NCBI RefSeq assembly: GCF_024584805.1
Contig: NZ_CP075715.1
Location: forward strand, 5,510,526-5,574,525
Direction: 5' to 3'
Length of the DNA stretch: 64,000 bases
Source: Streptomyces sp. FIT100
GTDB taxonomy: Bacteria > Actinomycetota > Actinomycetes > Streptomycetales > Streptomycetaceae
Made by a program: the position numbers and the translations under genes. Positions 36,680-44,801 of the stretch are shown piece by piece (position 1 is the first letter of the stretch; every line of letters starts with the position of its first letter). The notes beneath the pieces are model-generated. The model was not told the DNA's origin. It saw only the letters and a list, made by a program, of their open reading frames with translations, and searched no databases.

Positions 36680-36797
36680 ATATGGATGCTACCCTAAAAA
36701 GTTGAAATCCGGACGAAGCCTGGGAGTGTGACGCCCGGCGCCCGGATCCCCCACCCAAGGGCGCAGACGTTCGACGTCACACTCCGCAGACTACCGC

Positions 36798-37583
36798 TCA
36801 CAGCCCGAAGCGACGCTGGAGGTCCCCAAGCTGGCCGGGAAGGCGCGGAGAGGACCCGTGCTGACCCGGAGCCGCATGGCCGGCGTGGCCGGCGCCGGGC
36901 ACCCCGTCCCCGTACGGCACCGCACCCGTCGCCTGCTCGGGCAGGAGAGTCTCCGTCGACTGGAGCAGCACCGTCCCCGCGCCCACGAACTCGAACTGGT
37001 GCTCCTCGCCCGACGCCCCGCCGATCCCCGCCAGCTGCCGCAGCCCGCCCATGACCCCGCTCATATAGCCGTGGTCGTAGTGGTGGCACGGCGAAGGGCA
37101 GTCCGCCCAGCCCACCAGCGCCTGCGGGTCCACCCGGATCGGGGGCTCCATGAAGACGACCGGGCCGTTCGACGCCGCCACGAACTTGCCCGTGCCGATC
37201 AGGGTCAGAAATCCCGGCACGATCGACTGCTTGAGCGCCAGGGTCGGCTGGTACGCGAGCAGGTTCCCGGACCGGATCGTCAGATTGCCGTCCTCCAGGT
37301 CGAAGGAGTTCACGTCGAACGCCCGGTCCGCGAGCAGCATCTTGCCGCTGCCCTCGGCCACCACCCAGTCGCTCGCGTGCAGCGGCGAGTGGAAGCTCGT
37401 ACGCATCAGGCCGTCGAAGCGGCCGTGGCCGATCCCGTTGAAGTCGACGCGCCCGTAGTAGGCGATCATCTTGCCCTTCTGCAGGAACCACTGGGAGCCC
37501 TTGAGCTCCACGCAGAAGGTGTAGGCGTTGACGTTGTCGTCGCTCGGCAGCGTCATCGGGTCAAAGATCACCGGCGTGCTCAC
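36798..37583 (-). CDS. AIM24-family protein, third of three
   Basis: A 261-residue protein of the AIM24/TRAP-like beta-roll fold, with repeated short Gly-rich beta strands (GSGKMLLADRAFDVNSFDLE, GFLTLIGTGKFVA). A CPSPCHH segment near residue 175 and a His/Gly/Pro-rich tail after 225 are its own. GTG 37583 shares four bases with the previous gene and has GGAGG seven bases upstream; a longer start would invade that gene. No enzyme motif is visible. AIM24 proteins are poorly understood; the yeast one sits in mitochondrial membranes. Confidence 0.82.
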   Translation of the reverse strand: MSTPVIFDPMTLPSDDNVNAYTFCVELKGSQWFLQKGKMIAYYGRVDFNGIGHGRFDGLMRTSFHSPLHASDWVVAEGSGKMLLADRAFDVNSFDLEDGNLTIRSGNLLAYQPTLALKQSIVPGFLTLIGTGKFVAASNGPVVFMEPPIRVDPQALVGWADCPSPCHHYDHGYMSGVMGGLRQLAGIGGASGEEHQFEFVGAGTVLLQSTETLLPEQATGAVPYGDGVPGAGHAGHAAPGQHGSSPRLPGQLGDLQRRFGL

Positions 37584-38230
37584 AGCTTCTCCTCCGACGC
37601 CTGGACGTACACCGCACCACTGCCGCTCAGCTCCAGCTGGAACGCCTCGCCCGAGCCGCGCCCCACCATGTCGCGCCAACCCAGCGCCGTGGAGAGCTTG
37701 TTCCGCACGTCGCCGTGGTGCGCGACGTACGCCTGAGGGTCGACGTGCACCGGCCGGCCCGGAGTGATCGGCAGTTCGATCACTCCGCCGTGCGCCATGA
37801 CCGCGACCGCGCCGTGCCCCTTCAGGGTCGTGGTGAACAGCCCCTGACCGGTGACCTGGCCGCGCACCATGCCCATGACCCCGCCCTGGGAGCCCATGAA
37901 CATCGTGCCCTGCTGCAGCGTGCCGTCGAAGGCGAGCAGCCGGTCGGCCTCGACGTACAGGGTGTCGCCGGTGAGGCCGATGACCTGGATGTGATGGCCG
38001 CCGTGGCCGAACATCACCGTGCCGCTGCCCTCGACCGTCATCAGCGGGGTCGCCTCGTCGGCCACCCGCCGGCCGATCATCGACATCAGGCCGCCCTGGC
38101 CGCCCGCCATGTTCGGGGTGAAGGACACCTCGCCCTTGTACGCGAGCATCGCGCCGCGCTGGCTGTACATCTTCTGGCCGGGGACGACCGTCGCCTCGAC
38201 CATCTTCGAGTTGATCTCACGGAAGGGCAT
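37580..38230 (-). CDS. AIM24-family protein, second of three
   Basis: A 216-residue AIM24 protein: KMYSQRGAMLAYKGEVSFTP at the start, a strand-rich middle with GSGTVMFGHGGHHIQVIGL, and the end GEAFQLELSGSGAVYVQASE, a pattern shared by all three genes here. It begins one base after the first gene's stop, with AGGGGAC about nine bases before the ATG, and overlaps the third gene by four bases, so the three are one translated unit. Confidence 0.85.
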   Translation of the reverse strand: MPFREINSKMVEATVVPGQKMYSQRGAMLAYKGEVSFTPNMAGGQGGLMSMIGRRVADEATPLMTVEGSGTVMFGHGGHHIQVIGLTGDTLYVEADRLLAFDGTLQQGTMFMGSQGGVMGMVRGQVTGQGLFTTTLKGHGAVAVMAHGGVIELPITPGRPVHVDPQAYVAHHGDVRNKLSTALGWRDMVGRGSGEAFQLELSGSGAVYVQASEEKL

Positions 38231-38231
38231 G

Positions 38232-38864
38232 TCACACGTCCCCTGCGATCGTGTTGCGCTCGCTCGGCTGGACGTACACGAGCCCGTCGCCCTCGAAGCG
38301 GAGCTGGAACGCCTCGCCGCCGCCCTCGCCCATGAACGTCCGGAAGGTGACCCCGGACTGGAAGTGCTGCTGGACGTTGCCCTGGTGGGCGATGTACGCG
38401 CCGGGGTCGACGGAGAGGGGGTACTGCGGCGTCACGCGCAGCACGACCGCCGGGCCGTCGGACATGATCGCGGCCTGGCCGGTGCCCTCGACGGTCGTCG
38501 TGAACAGGCCGTTGCCGGTCGCGCCGCCGCGCAGGCCGGTGAAGCTGGTGCCGGTGCGCAGCCCGCCGTCCGTGCAGAGCAGATTGCTCGACTCGACGTA
38601 CAGCTTGTCGCCGTGCAGCGAGACGAGGTTGATCTCGGACGCGCGGTCGGCGAAATAGCAGGTGCCCTGGCCCTTCACCTCCATCATCGTCATCTGCTCA
38701 CCGGTGAGGCGGCGCGTCACCATGCCGCGGATGCCCTCACCCCCGCCGGAGAGTTTCTTGAAGGCCATCTGGCCGTCGTACGCGACCATGGAGCCGTTCT
38801 TCGCCTTGACGGCGTCCCCGGTCATGTCGACGGCGAGCACCTTGCTGCCTTGAAGTCGGAACAT
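38232..38864 (-). CDS. AIM24-family protein, first of three
   Basis: A 210-residue AIM24 protein beginning MFRLQGSKVLAVDMTGDAV and ending GEAFQLRFEGDGLVYVQPSE. ATG 38864 is chosen since residues upstream in this frame are Pro/Gly-rich and not conserved; the ribosome site is weak, and a TACCTT box thirteen bases upstream suggests a very short leader. It leads the three-gene AIM24 operon, which runs towards absC. Confidence 0.84.
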   Translation of the reverse strand: MFRLQGSKVLAVDMTGDAVKAKNGSMVAYDGQMAFKKLSGGGEGIRGMVTRRLTGEQMTMMEVKGQGTCYFADRASEINLVSLHGDKLYVESSNLLCTDGGLRTGTSFTGLRGGATGNGLFTTTVEGTGQAAIMSDGPAVVLRVTPQYPLSVDPGAYIAHQGNVQQHFQSGVTFRTFMGEGGGEAFQLRFEGDGLVYVQPSERNTIAGDV

Positions 38865-39053
38865 TGCCACGGGGTGAAGGTACTGGGCGGGGGACGATTT
38901 CGGACAGGGCCCCCGGAACGATCCCGACCCTGACGCGACCCCGAGCCCACCCGGGTAAAGAGCTGGAAAAGCGCGGTGCCACAATGGACGCGCTTGTGCG
39001 TGCGTTCACAAGCGCATGGATGTTTCGCCCCCCTCCTCCGAAGGTGCCGCCCC

Positions 39054-39398
39054 GTGGACATCAAGACCGCTTCCGCCCTCCACCGCCTCCGGCTCGTCTC
39101 CGCGCCCGAGGCCGTGTCGTTCCTGCTGCTGCTCGTCTGCTCGGTGCTCAAGCGCACGACGGAGTTCAACGCGGTTCCCGTGATGGGCGCCATCCACGGT
39201 GTGCTGTTCATCCTGTACGTGATCTTCTGGCTCGACGCCTGGAACCGTACGAAGTGGGACGTCAAGACGGCCGCCGTCTACTTCATCCTCTCCGTGCTGC
39301 CCTTCGGCGGCTTCTTCGCCGAGCGCAAGCTCAAGCGCGCCGCCGCGGACGCCGTCATCGCCGCCCGCGCCCGCCGCGAGGGCAAGGTGAACGCGTGA
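39054..39398 (+). CDS. DUF3817 family integral membrane protein
   Basis: A 114-residue protein with three membrane helices (about 16-35, 46-63 and 74-92), containing the family pattern GAIHGVLFILYVIFWLDAW and LPFGGFFAERKLKR. GTG 39054 follows AAGGTG with eight bases between. It overlaps the next gene by four bases. DUF3817 (YdzA-like) proteins have no known role. A second member lies at 40381-40713. Confidence 0.87.
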   Translation: MDIKTASALHRLRLVSAPEAVSFLLLLVCSVLKRTTEFNAVPVMGAIHGVLFILYVIFWLDAWNRTKWDVKTAAVYFILSVLPFGGFFAERKLKRAAADAVIAARARREGKVNA

Positions 39399-39691
39399 TC
39401 GTCGCCTTCTCCGTCACCCCGCTCGGCGTCGGCGAGGACGTCGGCGAGTACGTCGCCGACGCGGTGCGCGTCGTCCGCGAGTCCGGGCTCCCGAACCGCA
39501 CGGACGCGATGTTCACCTCGATCGAGGGCGACAACTGGGACGAGGTCATGGACGTCGTCAAACGCGCCGTCGCAGCCGTCGAGGCCCGCGCCCCGCGCGT
39601 CTCGCTGGTCCTCAAGGCCGACCTCAGGCCCGGCGTCACCGACGGCCTGACCAGCAAGGTGGAGACGGTGGAGCGCCACCTCTCGGCGTGA
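39395..39691 (+). CDS. MTH1187/YqgV-family thiamine-binding protein
   Basis: A 98-residue ferredoxin-like alpha-beta protein of the UPF0045 family, whose members bind thiamine or its pyrimidine. The family start IVAFSVTPLGVGEDVGEYV and RVSLVLKADLRPG are present. GTG 39395 overlaps the DUF3817 stop by four bases, so both are translated together. There is no thiamine transport gene beside it. Confidence 0.87.
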   Translation: MIVAFSVTPLGVGEDVGEYVADAVRVVRESGLPNRTDAMFTSIEGDNWDEVMDVVKRAVAAVEARAPRVSLVLKADLRPGVTDGLTSKVETVERHLSA

Positions 39692-39719
39692 CGGCCCCCC
39701 GGGGCCGCTCGGCCCCGCC

Positions 39720-39756
39720 GGGGCTGCTCGCGGTGCCACGGCCCGCGAGCAGCCCC
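39720..39756 (+). terminator. strong hairpin after the thiamine-binding protein gene
   Basis: GGGGCTGCTCGCGG (39720-39733) pairs perfectly with CCGCGAGCAGCCCC (39743-39756) over a 9-nt loop, 28 nt after the stop codon. No U tract follows, as is common for Streptomyces terminators. Confidence 0.75.
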
Positions 39757-39779
39757 GGTGACCGAACTCCGAGACGGGG

Positions 39780-39808
39780 CTGACCAGCATGTGACCAGTG
39801 GGTAAGGT
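39780..39808 (+). promoter_or_regulatory. promoter for a leaderless MarR message
   Basis: CTGACC (39780-39785), 17-nt spacer, TAAGGT (39803-39808). The GTG start of the MarR gene follows after seven bases, at the expected transcription start, and no ribosome site is present, so the transcript is probably leaderless. Confidence 0.6.
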
Positions 39809-39815
39809 CGGTGCC

Positions 39816-40325
39816 GTGCCGAAGCCGCTCAGCCTTCCGTTCGACCCCATCGCCCGAGCCGACGAGCTCTGGCAGCAGCGCTGGGGCGCCGTGCCCTCGA
39901 TGGCCGCGATCACCTCGATCATGCGTGCGCATCAGATCCTGCTCGCCGAGGTCGACGCCGTCGTGAAGCCGTACGGGCTGACGTTCGCGCGGTACGAGGC
40001 GCTGGTGCTGCTCACCTTCTCGAAGGCCGGCGAGCTGCCGATGTCGAAGATCGGCGAGCGGCTCATGGTGCACCCGACGTCCGTGACGAACACGGTGGAC
40101 CGGCTGGTGAGGTCCGGTCTCGTCGCCAAGCGCCCCAACCCCAACGACGGGCGCGGCACGCTCGCCTCCATCACGGAGAAGGGCCGCGAGGTCGTCGAAG
40201 CGGCCACCCGCGACCTGATGGGGATGGACTTCGGGCTCGGTGCGTACGACGCCGAGGAGTGTGCGGAGATCTTCGCGCTGCTGCGTCCGCTGCGGGTCGC
40301 CGCGCACGACTTCGACGAGCGGTGA
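39816..40325 (+). CDS. MarR-family transcriptional regulator
   Basis: A 169-residue winged-helix regulator: helical start (WGAVPSMAAITSIMRAHQILL), then YEALVLLTFSKAGELPMSKIGERLMV, recognition helix HPTSVTNTVDRLVRSGLVAKR and wing NPNDGRGTLASITEKG. GTG 39816 is taken because the promoter places the transcript start there; GTG 39798 would lie in the promoter. Its targets may be the DUF3817 gene 56 nt downstream or its own promoter. Confidence 0.88.
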   Translation: MPKPLSLPFDPIARADELWQQRWGAVPSMAAITSIMRAHQILLAEVDAVVKPYGLTFARYEALVLLTFSKAGELPMSKIGERLMVHPTSVTNTVDRLVRSGLVAKRPNPNDGRGTLASITEKGREVVEAATRDLMGMDFGLGAYDAEECAEIFALLRPLRVAAHDFDER

Positions 40326-40380
40326 CCCGAGGGGCAACCCGCTGCAAGATCGGCCGAAGCGGGTCGTTACGCTCGTCCGC

Positions 40381-40713
40381 ATGAAGAAGAGCGTCCTGAC
40401 CCGCTACCGGGTGATGGCCTACGTCACCGCCGTCATGCTGCTCGTGCTGTGCACCTGCATGGTGTTCAAGTACGGCTTCGACACCGGCGAGGACGTCACC
40501 TTCGCCGTCTCGCAGGCCCACGGGCTCCTCTACATCATCTACCTGATCTTCGCCTTCGACCTGGGCTCCAAGGCCAAGTGGTCGTTCGGCAAGCTGCTGT
40601 GGGTGCTCCTCTCGGGCACGATCCCCTTCGCCGCCTTCTTCGTCGAGCGCAAGGTCACACGCACGGTCGAGCCCCTGGTCAGCGGGGTCGAGCCGGCCGT
40701 CGCCAAGGCGTAA
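40381..40713 (+). CDS. DUF3817 family integral membrane protein, second copy
   Basis: A 110-residue, three-helix membrane protein related to the one at 39054-39398: AHGLLYIIYLIFAFDLGSKAKW and PFAAFFVERKVTR match the same positions. TACGCT ends seven bases before the ATG and no ribosome site is visible, so it may be leaderless, although a -35 box is not clear. Confidence 0.85.
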   Translation: MKKSVLTRYRVMAYVTAVMLLVLCTCMVFKYGFDTGEDVTFAVSQAHGLLYIIYLIFAFDLGSKAKWSFGKLLWVLLSGTIPFAAFFVERKVTRTVEPLVSGVEPAVAKA

Positions 40714-40749
40714 CCCCACCGCCGTACGGACACGTGCGGCGGTCTCCCA

Positions 40750-40779
40750 TCGACATTTACTAGGACGTCCTAGTAAATT
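40750..40779 (+). promoter_or_regulatory. icmA promoter with a 24-bp perfect palindrome
   Basis: The inverted repeat ATTTACTAGGAC/GTCCTAGTAAAT covers 40755-40778 with no centre gap and no mismatch. TCGACA (40750-40755) and TAAATT (40774-40779), 18 nt apart, are probable -35 and -10 boxes; the ATG follows six bases after, so the message should be leaderless. The palindrome fills the promoter, so its ligand, probably a TetR-type dimer, is expected to repress. Confidence 0.75.
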
Positions 40780-40785
40780 CGAAGC

Positions 40786-42486
40786 ATGGACGCTGACGCC
40801 ATCGAGGAGGGCCGCCGCCGCTGGCAGGCCCGGTACGACTCCGCAAAGAAGCGGAACGCCGACTTCACCACGCTCTCCGGTGATCCGGTCGAGCCGGTCT
40901 ACGGGCCCCGGCCCGGTGACACCTACGAGGGCTTCGAGCGGATCGGCTGGCCCGGCGAGTTCCCCTACACCCGCGGTCTGTACGCCACCGGCTACCGCGG
41001 CCGCACCTGGACCATCCGCCAGTTCGCCGGCTTCGGCAACGCCGAGCAGACCAACGAGCGGTACAAGATGATCCTGGCCGCCGGCGGCGGCGGGCTCAGC
41101 GTCGCCTTCGACATGCCGACGCTCATGGGCCGCGACTCCGACGACCCGCGCTCGCTCGGCGAGGTCGGCCACTGCGGTGTCGCCATCGACTCCGCCGCCG
41201 ACATGGACGTCCTCTTCAAGGACATCCCGCTCGGCGACGTCACCACCTCGATGACGATCAGCGGCCCCGCCGTCCCGGTCTTCTGCATGTACCTCGTCGC
41301 CGCCGAGCGGCAGGGCATCGACCCCGCCGTCCTCAACGGCACGCTCCAGACCGACATCTTCAAGGAGTACATCGCGCAGAAGGAGTGGCTCTTCCAGCCC
41401 GAGCCCCATCTGCGCCTCATCGGCGACCTGATGGAGCACTGCGCCCGCTCCATCCCCGCCTACAAGCCCCTCTCCGTCTCCGGCTACCACATCCGCGAGG
41501 CGGGCGCGACGGCCGCGCAGGAGCTGGCGTACACGCTGGCCGACGGCTTCGGGTACGTCGAGCTCGGCCTCAGCCGCGGCCTGGACGTCGACGTCTTCGC
41601 GCCCGGACTGTCCTTCTTCTTCGACGCGCACCTCGACTTCTTCGAGGAGATCGCCAAGTTCCGTGCGGCCCGCCGCATCTGGGCCCGCTGGATGCGGGAC
41701 GTGTACGGGGCGAGGACCGACAAGGCGCAGTGGCTGCGGTTCCACACCCAGACCGCCGGCGTCTCGCTCACCGCCCAGCAGCCGTACAACAACGTCGTCC
41801 GCACGGCCGTCGAAGCCCTCGCGGCCGTCCTCGGTGGCACCAACTCCCTGCACACCAACGCACTGGACGAGACCCTCGCCCTGCCCTCCGAGCAGGCCGC
41901 CGAGATCGCCCTGCGCACCCAGCAGGTGCTGATGGAGGAGACCGGCGTCGCCAACGTGGCCGACCCGCTGGGCGGCGCCTGGTACGTCGAGCAGCTCACC
42001 GACCGCATCGAGGCCGACGCCGAGAAGATCTTCGAGCAGATCAAGGAGCGCGGGCTGCGCGCCCACCCGGACGGGCAGCACCCGATCGGGCCGATCACCT
42101 CCGGCATCCTGCGCGGCATCGAGGACGGCTGGTTCACCGGCGAGATCGCCGAGTCCGCCTTCCGCTACCAGCAGTCCCTGGAGAAGGGCGACAAGCGGGT
42201 CGTCGGCGTCAACGTCCACCACGGCTCGGTCACCGGCGACCTGGAGATCCTCCGCGTCAGCCACGAGGTGGAGTGGGAGCAGGTCCGCATCCTGGGCGAG
42301 CGCAAGGAACGGCGCGACGACGCGCTCGTACGGGCCTCGCTGGACAAGATGCTGGCCGCGGCCCGCGACGGCTCCAACATGATCGAGCCGATGCTGGAGG
42401 CGGTCCGCGCCGAGGCGACGCTGGGCGAGATCTGCGGTGTGCTGCGTGACGAGTGGGGGACGTACACGGAGCCGCCCGGCTTCTGA
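40786..42486 (+). CDS. icmA: isobutyryl-CoA mutase large subunit
   Basis: This 566-residue protein is the substrate-binding subunit of an adenosylcobalamin-dependent mutase that interconverts isobutyryl-CoA and n-butyryl-CoA, linking valine breakdown to fatty acid and polyketide precursors. Length equals S. cinnamonensis IcmA. The residues that tell it from methylmalonyl-CoA mutase are seen: Phe80 (in TIRQFAGFG, where the other has Tyr) and Gln198 (in EYIAQKEW, where the other has Arg). There is no B12-binding domain, so the small subunit IcmB must be encoded elsewhere. Helpers meaB and the adenosyltransferase are both in the window. Confidence 0.94.
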   Translation: MDADAIEEGRRRWQARYDSAKKRNADFTTLSGDPVEPVYGPRPGDTYEGFERIGWPGEFPYTRGLYATGYRGRTWTIRQFAGFGNAEQTNERYKMILAAGGGGLSVAFDMPTLMGRDSDDPRSLGEVGHCGVAIDSAADMDVLFKDIPLGDVTTSMTISGPAVPVFCMYLVAAERQGIDPAVLNGTLQTDIFKEYIAQKEWLFQPEPHLRLIGDLMEHCARSIPAYKPLSVSGYHIREAGATAAQELAYTLADGFGYVELGLSRGLDVDVFAPGLSFFFDAHLDFFEEIAKFRAARRIWARWMRDVYGARTDKAQWLRFHTQTAGVSLTAQQPYNNVVRTAVEALAAVLGGTNSLHTNALDETLALPSEQAAEIALRTQQVLMEETGVANVADPLGGAWYVEQLTDRIEADAEKIFEQIKERGLRAHPDGQHPIGPITSGILRGIEDGWFTGEIAESAFRYQQSLEKGDKRVVGVNVHHGSVTGDLEILRVSHEVEWEQVRILGERKERRDDALVRASLDKMLAAARDGSNMIEPMLEAVRAEATLGEICGVLRDEWGTYTEPPGF

Positions 42487-42551
42487 CGCGATCGGTGACC
42501 GGGGCGCGGTGGCTCACGGAGGTGCTGCCGCCCCGGTTTCGCGCCTGTGCG

Positions 42552-42574
42552 GGCCCCGGCAGCGAGCCGGGGCC
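42552..42574 (+). terminator. hairpin after icmA
   Basis: GGCCCCGGC (42552-42560) pairs with GCCGGGGCC (42566-42574) over a 5-nt loop, 66 nt after the icmA stop. The rest of the 327-nt gap (42487-42813) holds the short tandem repeat below and no gene. Confidence 0.65.
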
Positions 42575-42744
42575 TGTTCTGTCCTGTCCGGGCCCGGCGC
42601 CGTGGCGAGGGCCTGCCTCGGTCCGCCGCCGTGGCGAGGCCGCGCTCGACCGGATCACCCGGCGGGCCGAACTCGGCCGAACCGTTGGCCAGTTCCGTCC
42701 TGAGCGGGGGCGGGCGGGAGCGCCGGGGCAGTCAGGAATGTTGG

Positions 42745-42789
42745 GCAGCCGGGTGAGCCGGGTGAGCCGGGTGAGCCGGGGCAGCCGGG
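42745..42789 (+). repeat. five 9-nt tandem repeats
   Basis: The unit TGAGCCGGG or GCAGCCGGG occurs five times in a row in the convergent gap between icmA and the TetR gene. It is a simple minisatellite without spacers. Confidence 0.8.
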
Positions 42790-42813
42790 ATGGCTGGGAC
42801 GGCCGGCCGGGGC

Positions 42814-43491
42814 CTAAGCGTTCCGCGCGGGCCCGTCCGCAGGCTTGTGCGCCTGCGTCGCCGCCGCTTTCAGTCCGCCCAGCAGCACCGCGGTGAAGCG
42901 GCGGACCCAGTCCTCGTCGACAGGCTCGCCGCTCACCAGGGCCCGGTGCACCACCGCGCCCGCGATCACGTCGAAGATCAGGTCGGCGGTGCGGGCGGCC
43001 GCCTCCGGGTCGGGCTCCGCCGGGAGTTCACCCCGGTCCTGAGCCCGGGCGCGGCCCTCCAGTACGAGGCGCTTCTGACGGTCGACGATCGAGACCCGGA
43101 TGCGCTCGCGCAGCGGCTCGTCGCGTGTCGACTCGGCGACGACGGCCATCAGCGCGGTCCTGGCCTCCGGCCGCTCGAGCAGCGCGGCGAACTGCAGCAC
43201 CACGTCCTCGATGTCCGCGGCGAGCGAGCCCCGGTCGGGGAGCTCCAGTTCGTCGAAGAGGACGGCGACCGCGTCCACGACGAGTTCGCTCTTGCCCGCC
43301 CAGCGCCGGTAGAGCGTGGTCTTGGCCACCCCGGCGCGGGCGGCCACATCGCCCAGCGTCAGCTTGGACCAGCCCAGCTCGACCAGAGCGGCCCTGGTCG
43401 CCTCCAGGATCGCGGCGTCCGCCTCGGCGCTGCGGGGGCGGCCGGTACGGGGCGGTTTCGGACGGCTGCGGCTGCACATGAACGCGACCAT
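42814..43491 (-). CDS. TetR-family transcriptional regulator
   Basis: A 225-residue regulator. Helix-turn-helix: AILEATRAALVELGWSKLTL then GDVAARAGVAKTTLYRRWAGKSELV (about 25-68). The C-terminal ligand domain is of the TetR_C type with RTADLIFDVIAGAVVHRALV. Start codons are uncertain: ATG 43491 (MVAFMCSRS) and ATG 43479 (MCSRS) are both possible; TATGGT before 43479 could even make the latter leaderless. A CGCTACG-ACC-CGTAGCG palindrome 73 nt upstream is its likely own operator. It may also govern the divergent thioredoxin gene. Confidence 0.87.
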   Translation of the reverse strand: MVAFMCSRSRPKPPRTGRPRSAEADAAILEATRAALVELGWSKLTLGDVAARAGVAKTTLYRRWAGKSELVVDAVAVLFDELELPDRGSLAADIEDVVLQFAALLERPEARTALMAVVAESTRDEPLRERIRVSIVDRQKRLVLEGRARAQDRGELPAEPDPEAAARTADLIFDVIAGAVVHRALVSGEPVDEDWVRRFTAVLLGGLKAAATQAHKPADGPARNA

Positions 43492-43563
43492 ACCCGCCGG
43501 TAGCTCCATCGCTGTGAGCCACTTCACCAGTCGGGGGTTCCCGGGCCCGTGGTATTCCAGTTA

Positions 43564-43580
43564 CGCTACGACCCGTAGCG
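43564..43580. promoter_or_regulatory. palindromic operator candidate between TetR and thioredoxin genes
   Basis: CGCTACG and CGTAGCG flank a 3-nt centre, a perfect 7-bp inverted repeat of a size typical for TetR operators, in the 238-nt divergent gap. Confidence 0.5.
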
Positions 43581-43729
43581 AAAGCGTGAGCTGAGCGACG
43601 ACCACAGGCGCCAGGTGGGGACCCGGCGCCACAGTACGCGGCACCACCGCCGGGGGTACAGGGCACCGGCGGCCGGGGTCTTTCACCCGTGCTTTTCATT
43701 CGTGCGCGCGGAGGGGGGAGGATGTACTC

Positions 43730-44704
43730 ATGCAGCCTAGGAACATGTCCATGAGCGGCGTCGTCGACCTCGCCGCGGTAAAGGCGGCCGGCGAGGCCAA
43801 GGTCAAGGCGGAGCAGACGCGTGCCGAGGCCGCCCGGCAGGGCGGCGGCGGTGCCGTGCCCCCCTCCAGTCTGGTGATCGACGTCGACGAGGCGGGCTTC
43901 GAGCGCGACATCCTCCAGCGCTCGGCCGAGGTCCCGGTCGTCATCGACTTCTGGGCCGAGTGGTGCGAGCCCTGCAAGCAGCTGAGCCCGGCCCTGGAGC
44001 GCCTGGCCCGTGAGTACAACGGCCGCTTCGTGCTCGCCAAGATCGACGTCGAAGCCAACCAGATGCTGATGCAGCAGTTCGGGATCCAGGGCATCCCGGC
44101 CGTCTTCGCGGTGGTCGCCGGCCAGGCGCTGCCGCTCTTCCAGGGCCTCGCGCCCGAGCCGCAGATCCGGCAGACCCTCGACCAGCTGATCCAGGTCGGC
44201 GAGGAGCGCTTCGGGCTGACCGGCCTCACCGTCGACCAGGACGCGGCCGAGGCCCCCGTGGCCGAACAGCCGCAGATGCCGGCCGGGCCGCACGACGCGC
44301 TGCTCGAAGCGGCCGTGCAGGCGCTCGACGCGGGCGACCTCGGCGGCGCCGTGCAGGCGTACAGGAACGTGCTCTCCGACGACCCGGGCAACATGGAGGC
44401 CAAGCTCGGTCTCGCCCAGGCCGAACTGCTCGCCCGCGTACAGGACATGGATGCGCAGAAAGTGCGCAAGGACGCCGCCGACAAGCCGGCCGACGTCCAG
44501 GCCCAGATCGCCGCGGCCGACCTGGATCTGGTCGGTGGCCATGTCGAGGACGCCTTCGGCCGGCTCGTCGACACGGTGCGGCGTACGGCGGGCGAGGACC
44601 GCGATGCCGCGCGGCTGCGGCTGCTGGAGCTGTTCGAGGTGATCGGCCCGGACGACCCGCGGGTGTCCGCGGCGCGCACGGCGCTCGCGCGCGTGCTGTT
44701 CTGA
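43730..44704 (+). CDS. thioredoxin-TPR co-chaperone (YbbN/CnoX-like)
   Basis: A 324-residue cytosolic protein. After a 45-residue charged start, a thioredoxin fold runs from about 48 to 155 with the active site WAEWCEPCKQLSP; the cis-Pro segment GIQGIPAVFAVV is intact. A C-terminal TPR-like domain follows (about 185-324: ALLEAAVQALDAGDLGGAVQ, AKLGLAQAELLARV). This build is that of CnoX/YbbN holdases that pass clients to GroEL and DnaK; the CxxC suggests redox activity as well. GGAGGAT lies about nine bases before the ATG. Confidence 0.9.
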   Translation: MQPRNMSMSGVVDLAAVKAAGEAKVKAEQTRAEAARQGGGGAVPPSSLVIDVDEAGFERDILQRSAEVPVVIDFWAEWCEPCKQLSPALERLAREYNGRFVLAKIDVEANQMLMQQFGIQGIPAVFAVVAGQALPLFQGLAPEPQIRQTLDQLIQVGEERFGLTGLTVDQDAAEAPVAEQPQMPAGPHDALLEAAVQALDAGDLGGAVQAYRNVLSDDPGNMEAKLGLAQAELLARVQDMDAQKVRKDAADKPADVQAQIAAADLDLVGGHVEDAFGRLVDTVRRTAGEDRDAARLRLLELFEVIGPDDPRVSAARTALARVLF

Positions 44705-44763
44705 TCCGGCGCGCCTGATCGATCGCCGGCCACGGCACCGATTTGGCGACACAGTGACAAAGC

Positions 44764-44801
44764 GCGGCCGCGTTTTACCAAAACTTGGTAAACGCGGCCG
44801 C
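44764..44801 (+). terminator. terminator of the thioredoxin gene
   Basis: GCGGCCGCGTTTTACCAA (44764-44781) pairs with TTGGTAAACGCGGCCGC (44785-44801) apart from a single bulged T; the loop is AAC. With 17 pairs it is among the strongest stems in the window and lies 60 nt after the gene. Confidence 0.8.

Noticed and set aside
42745..42789. CRISPR-like repeats here and at 59097-59186
   Set aside because: Units are head to tail without spacers, too short or coding, and no cas gene is near.
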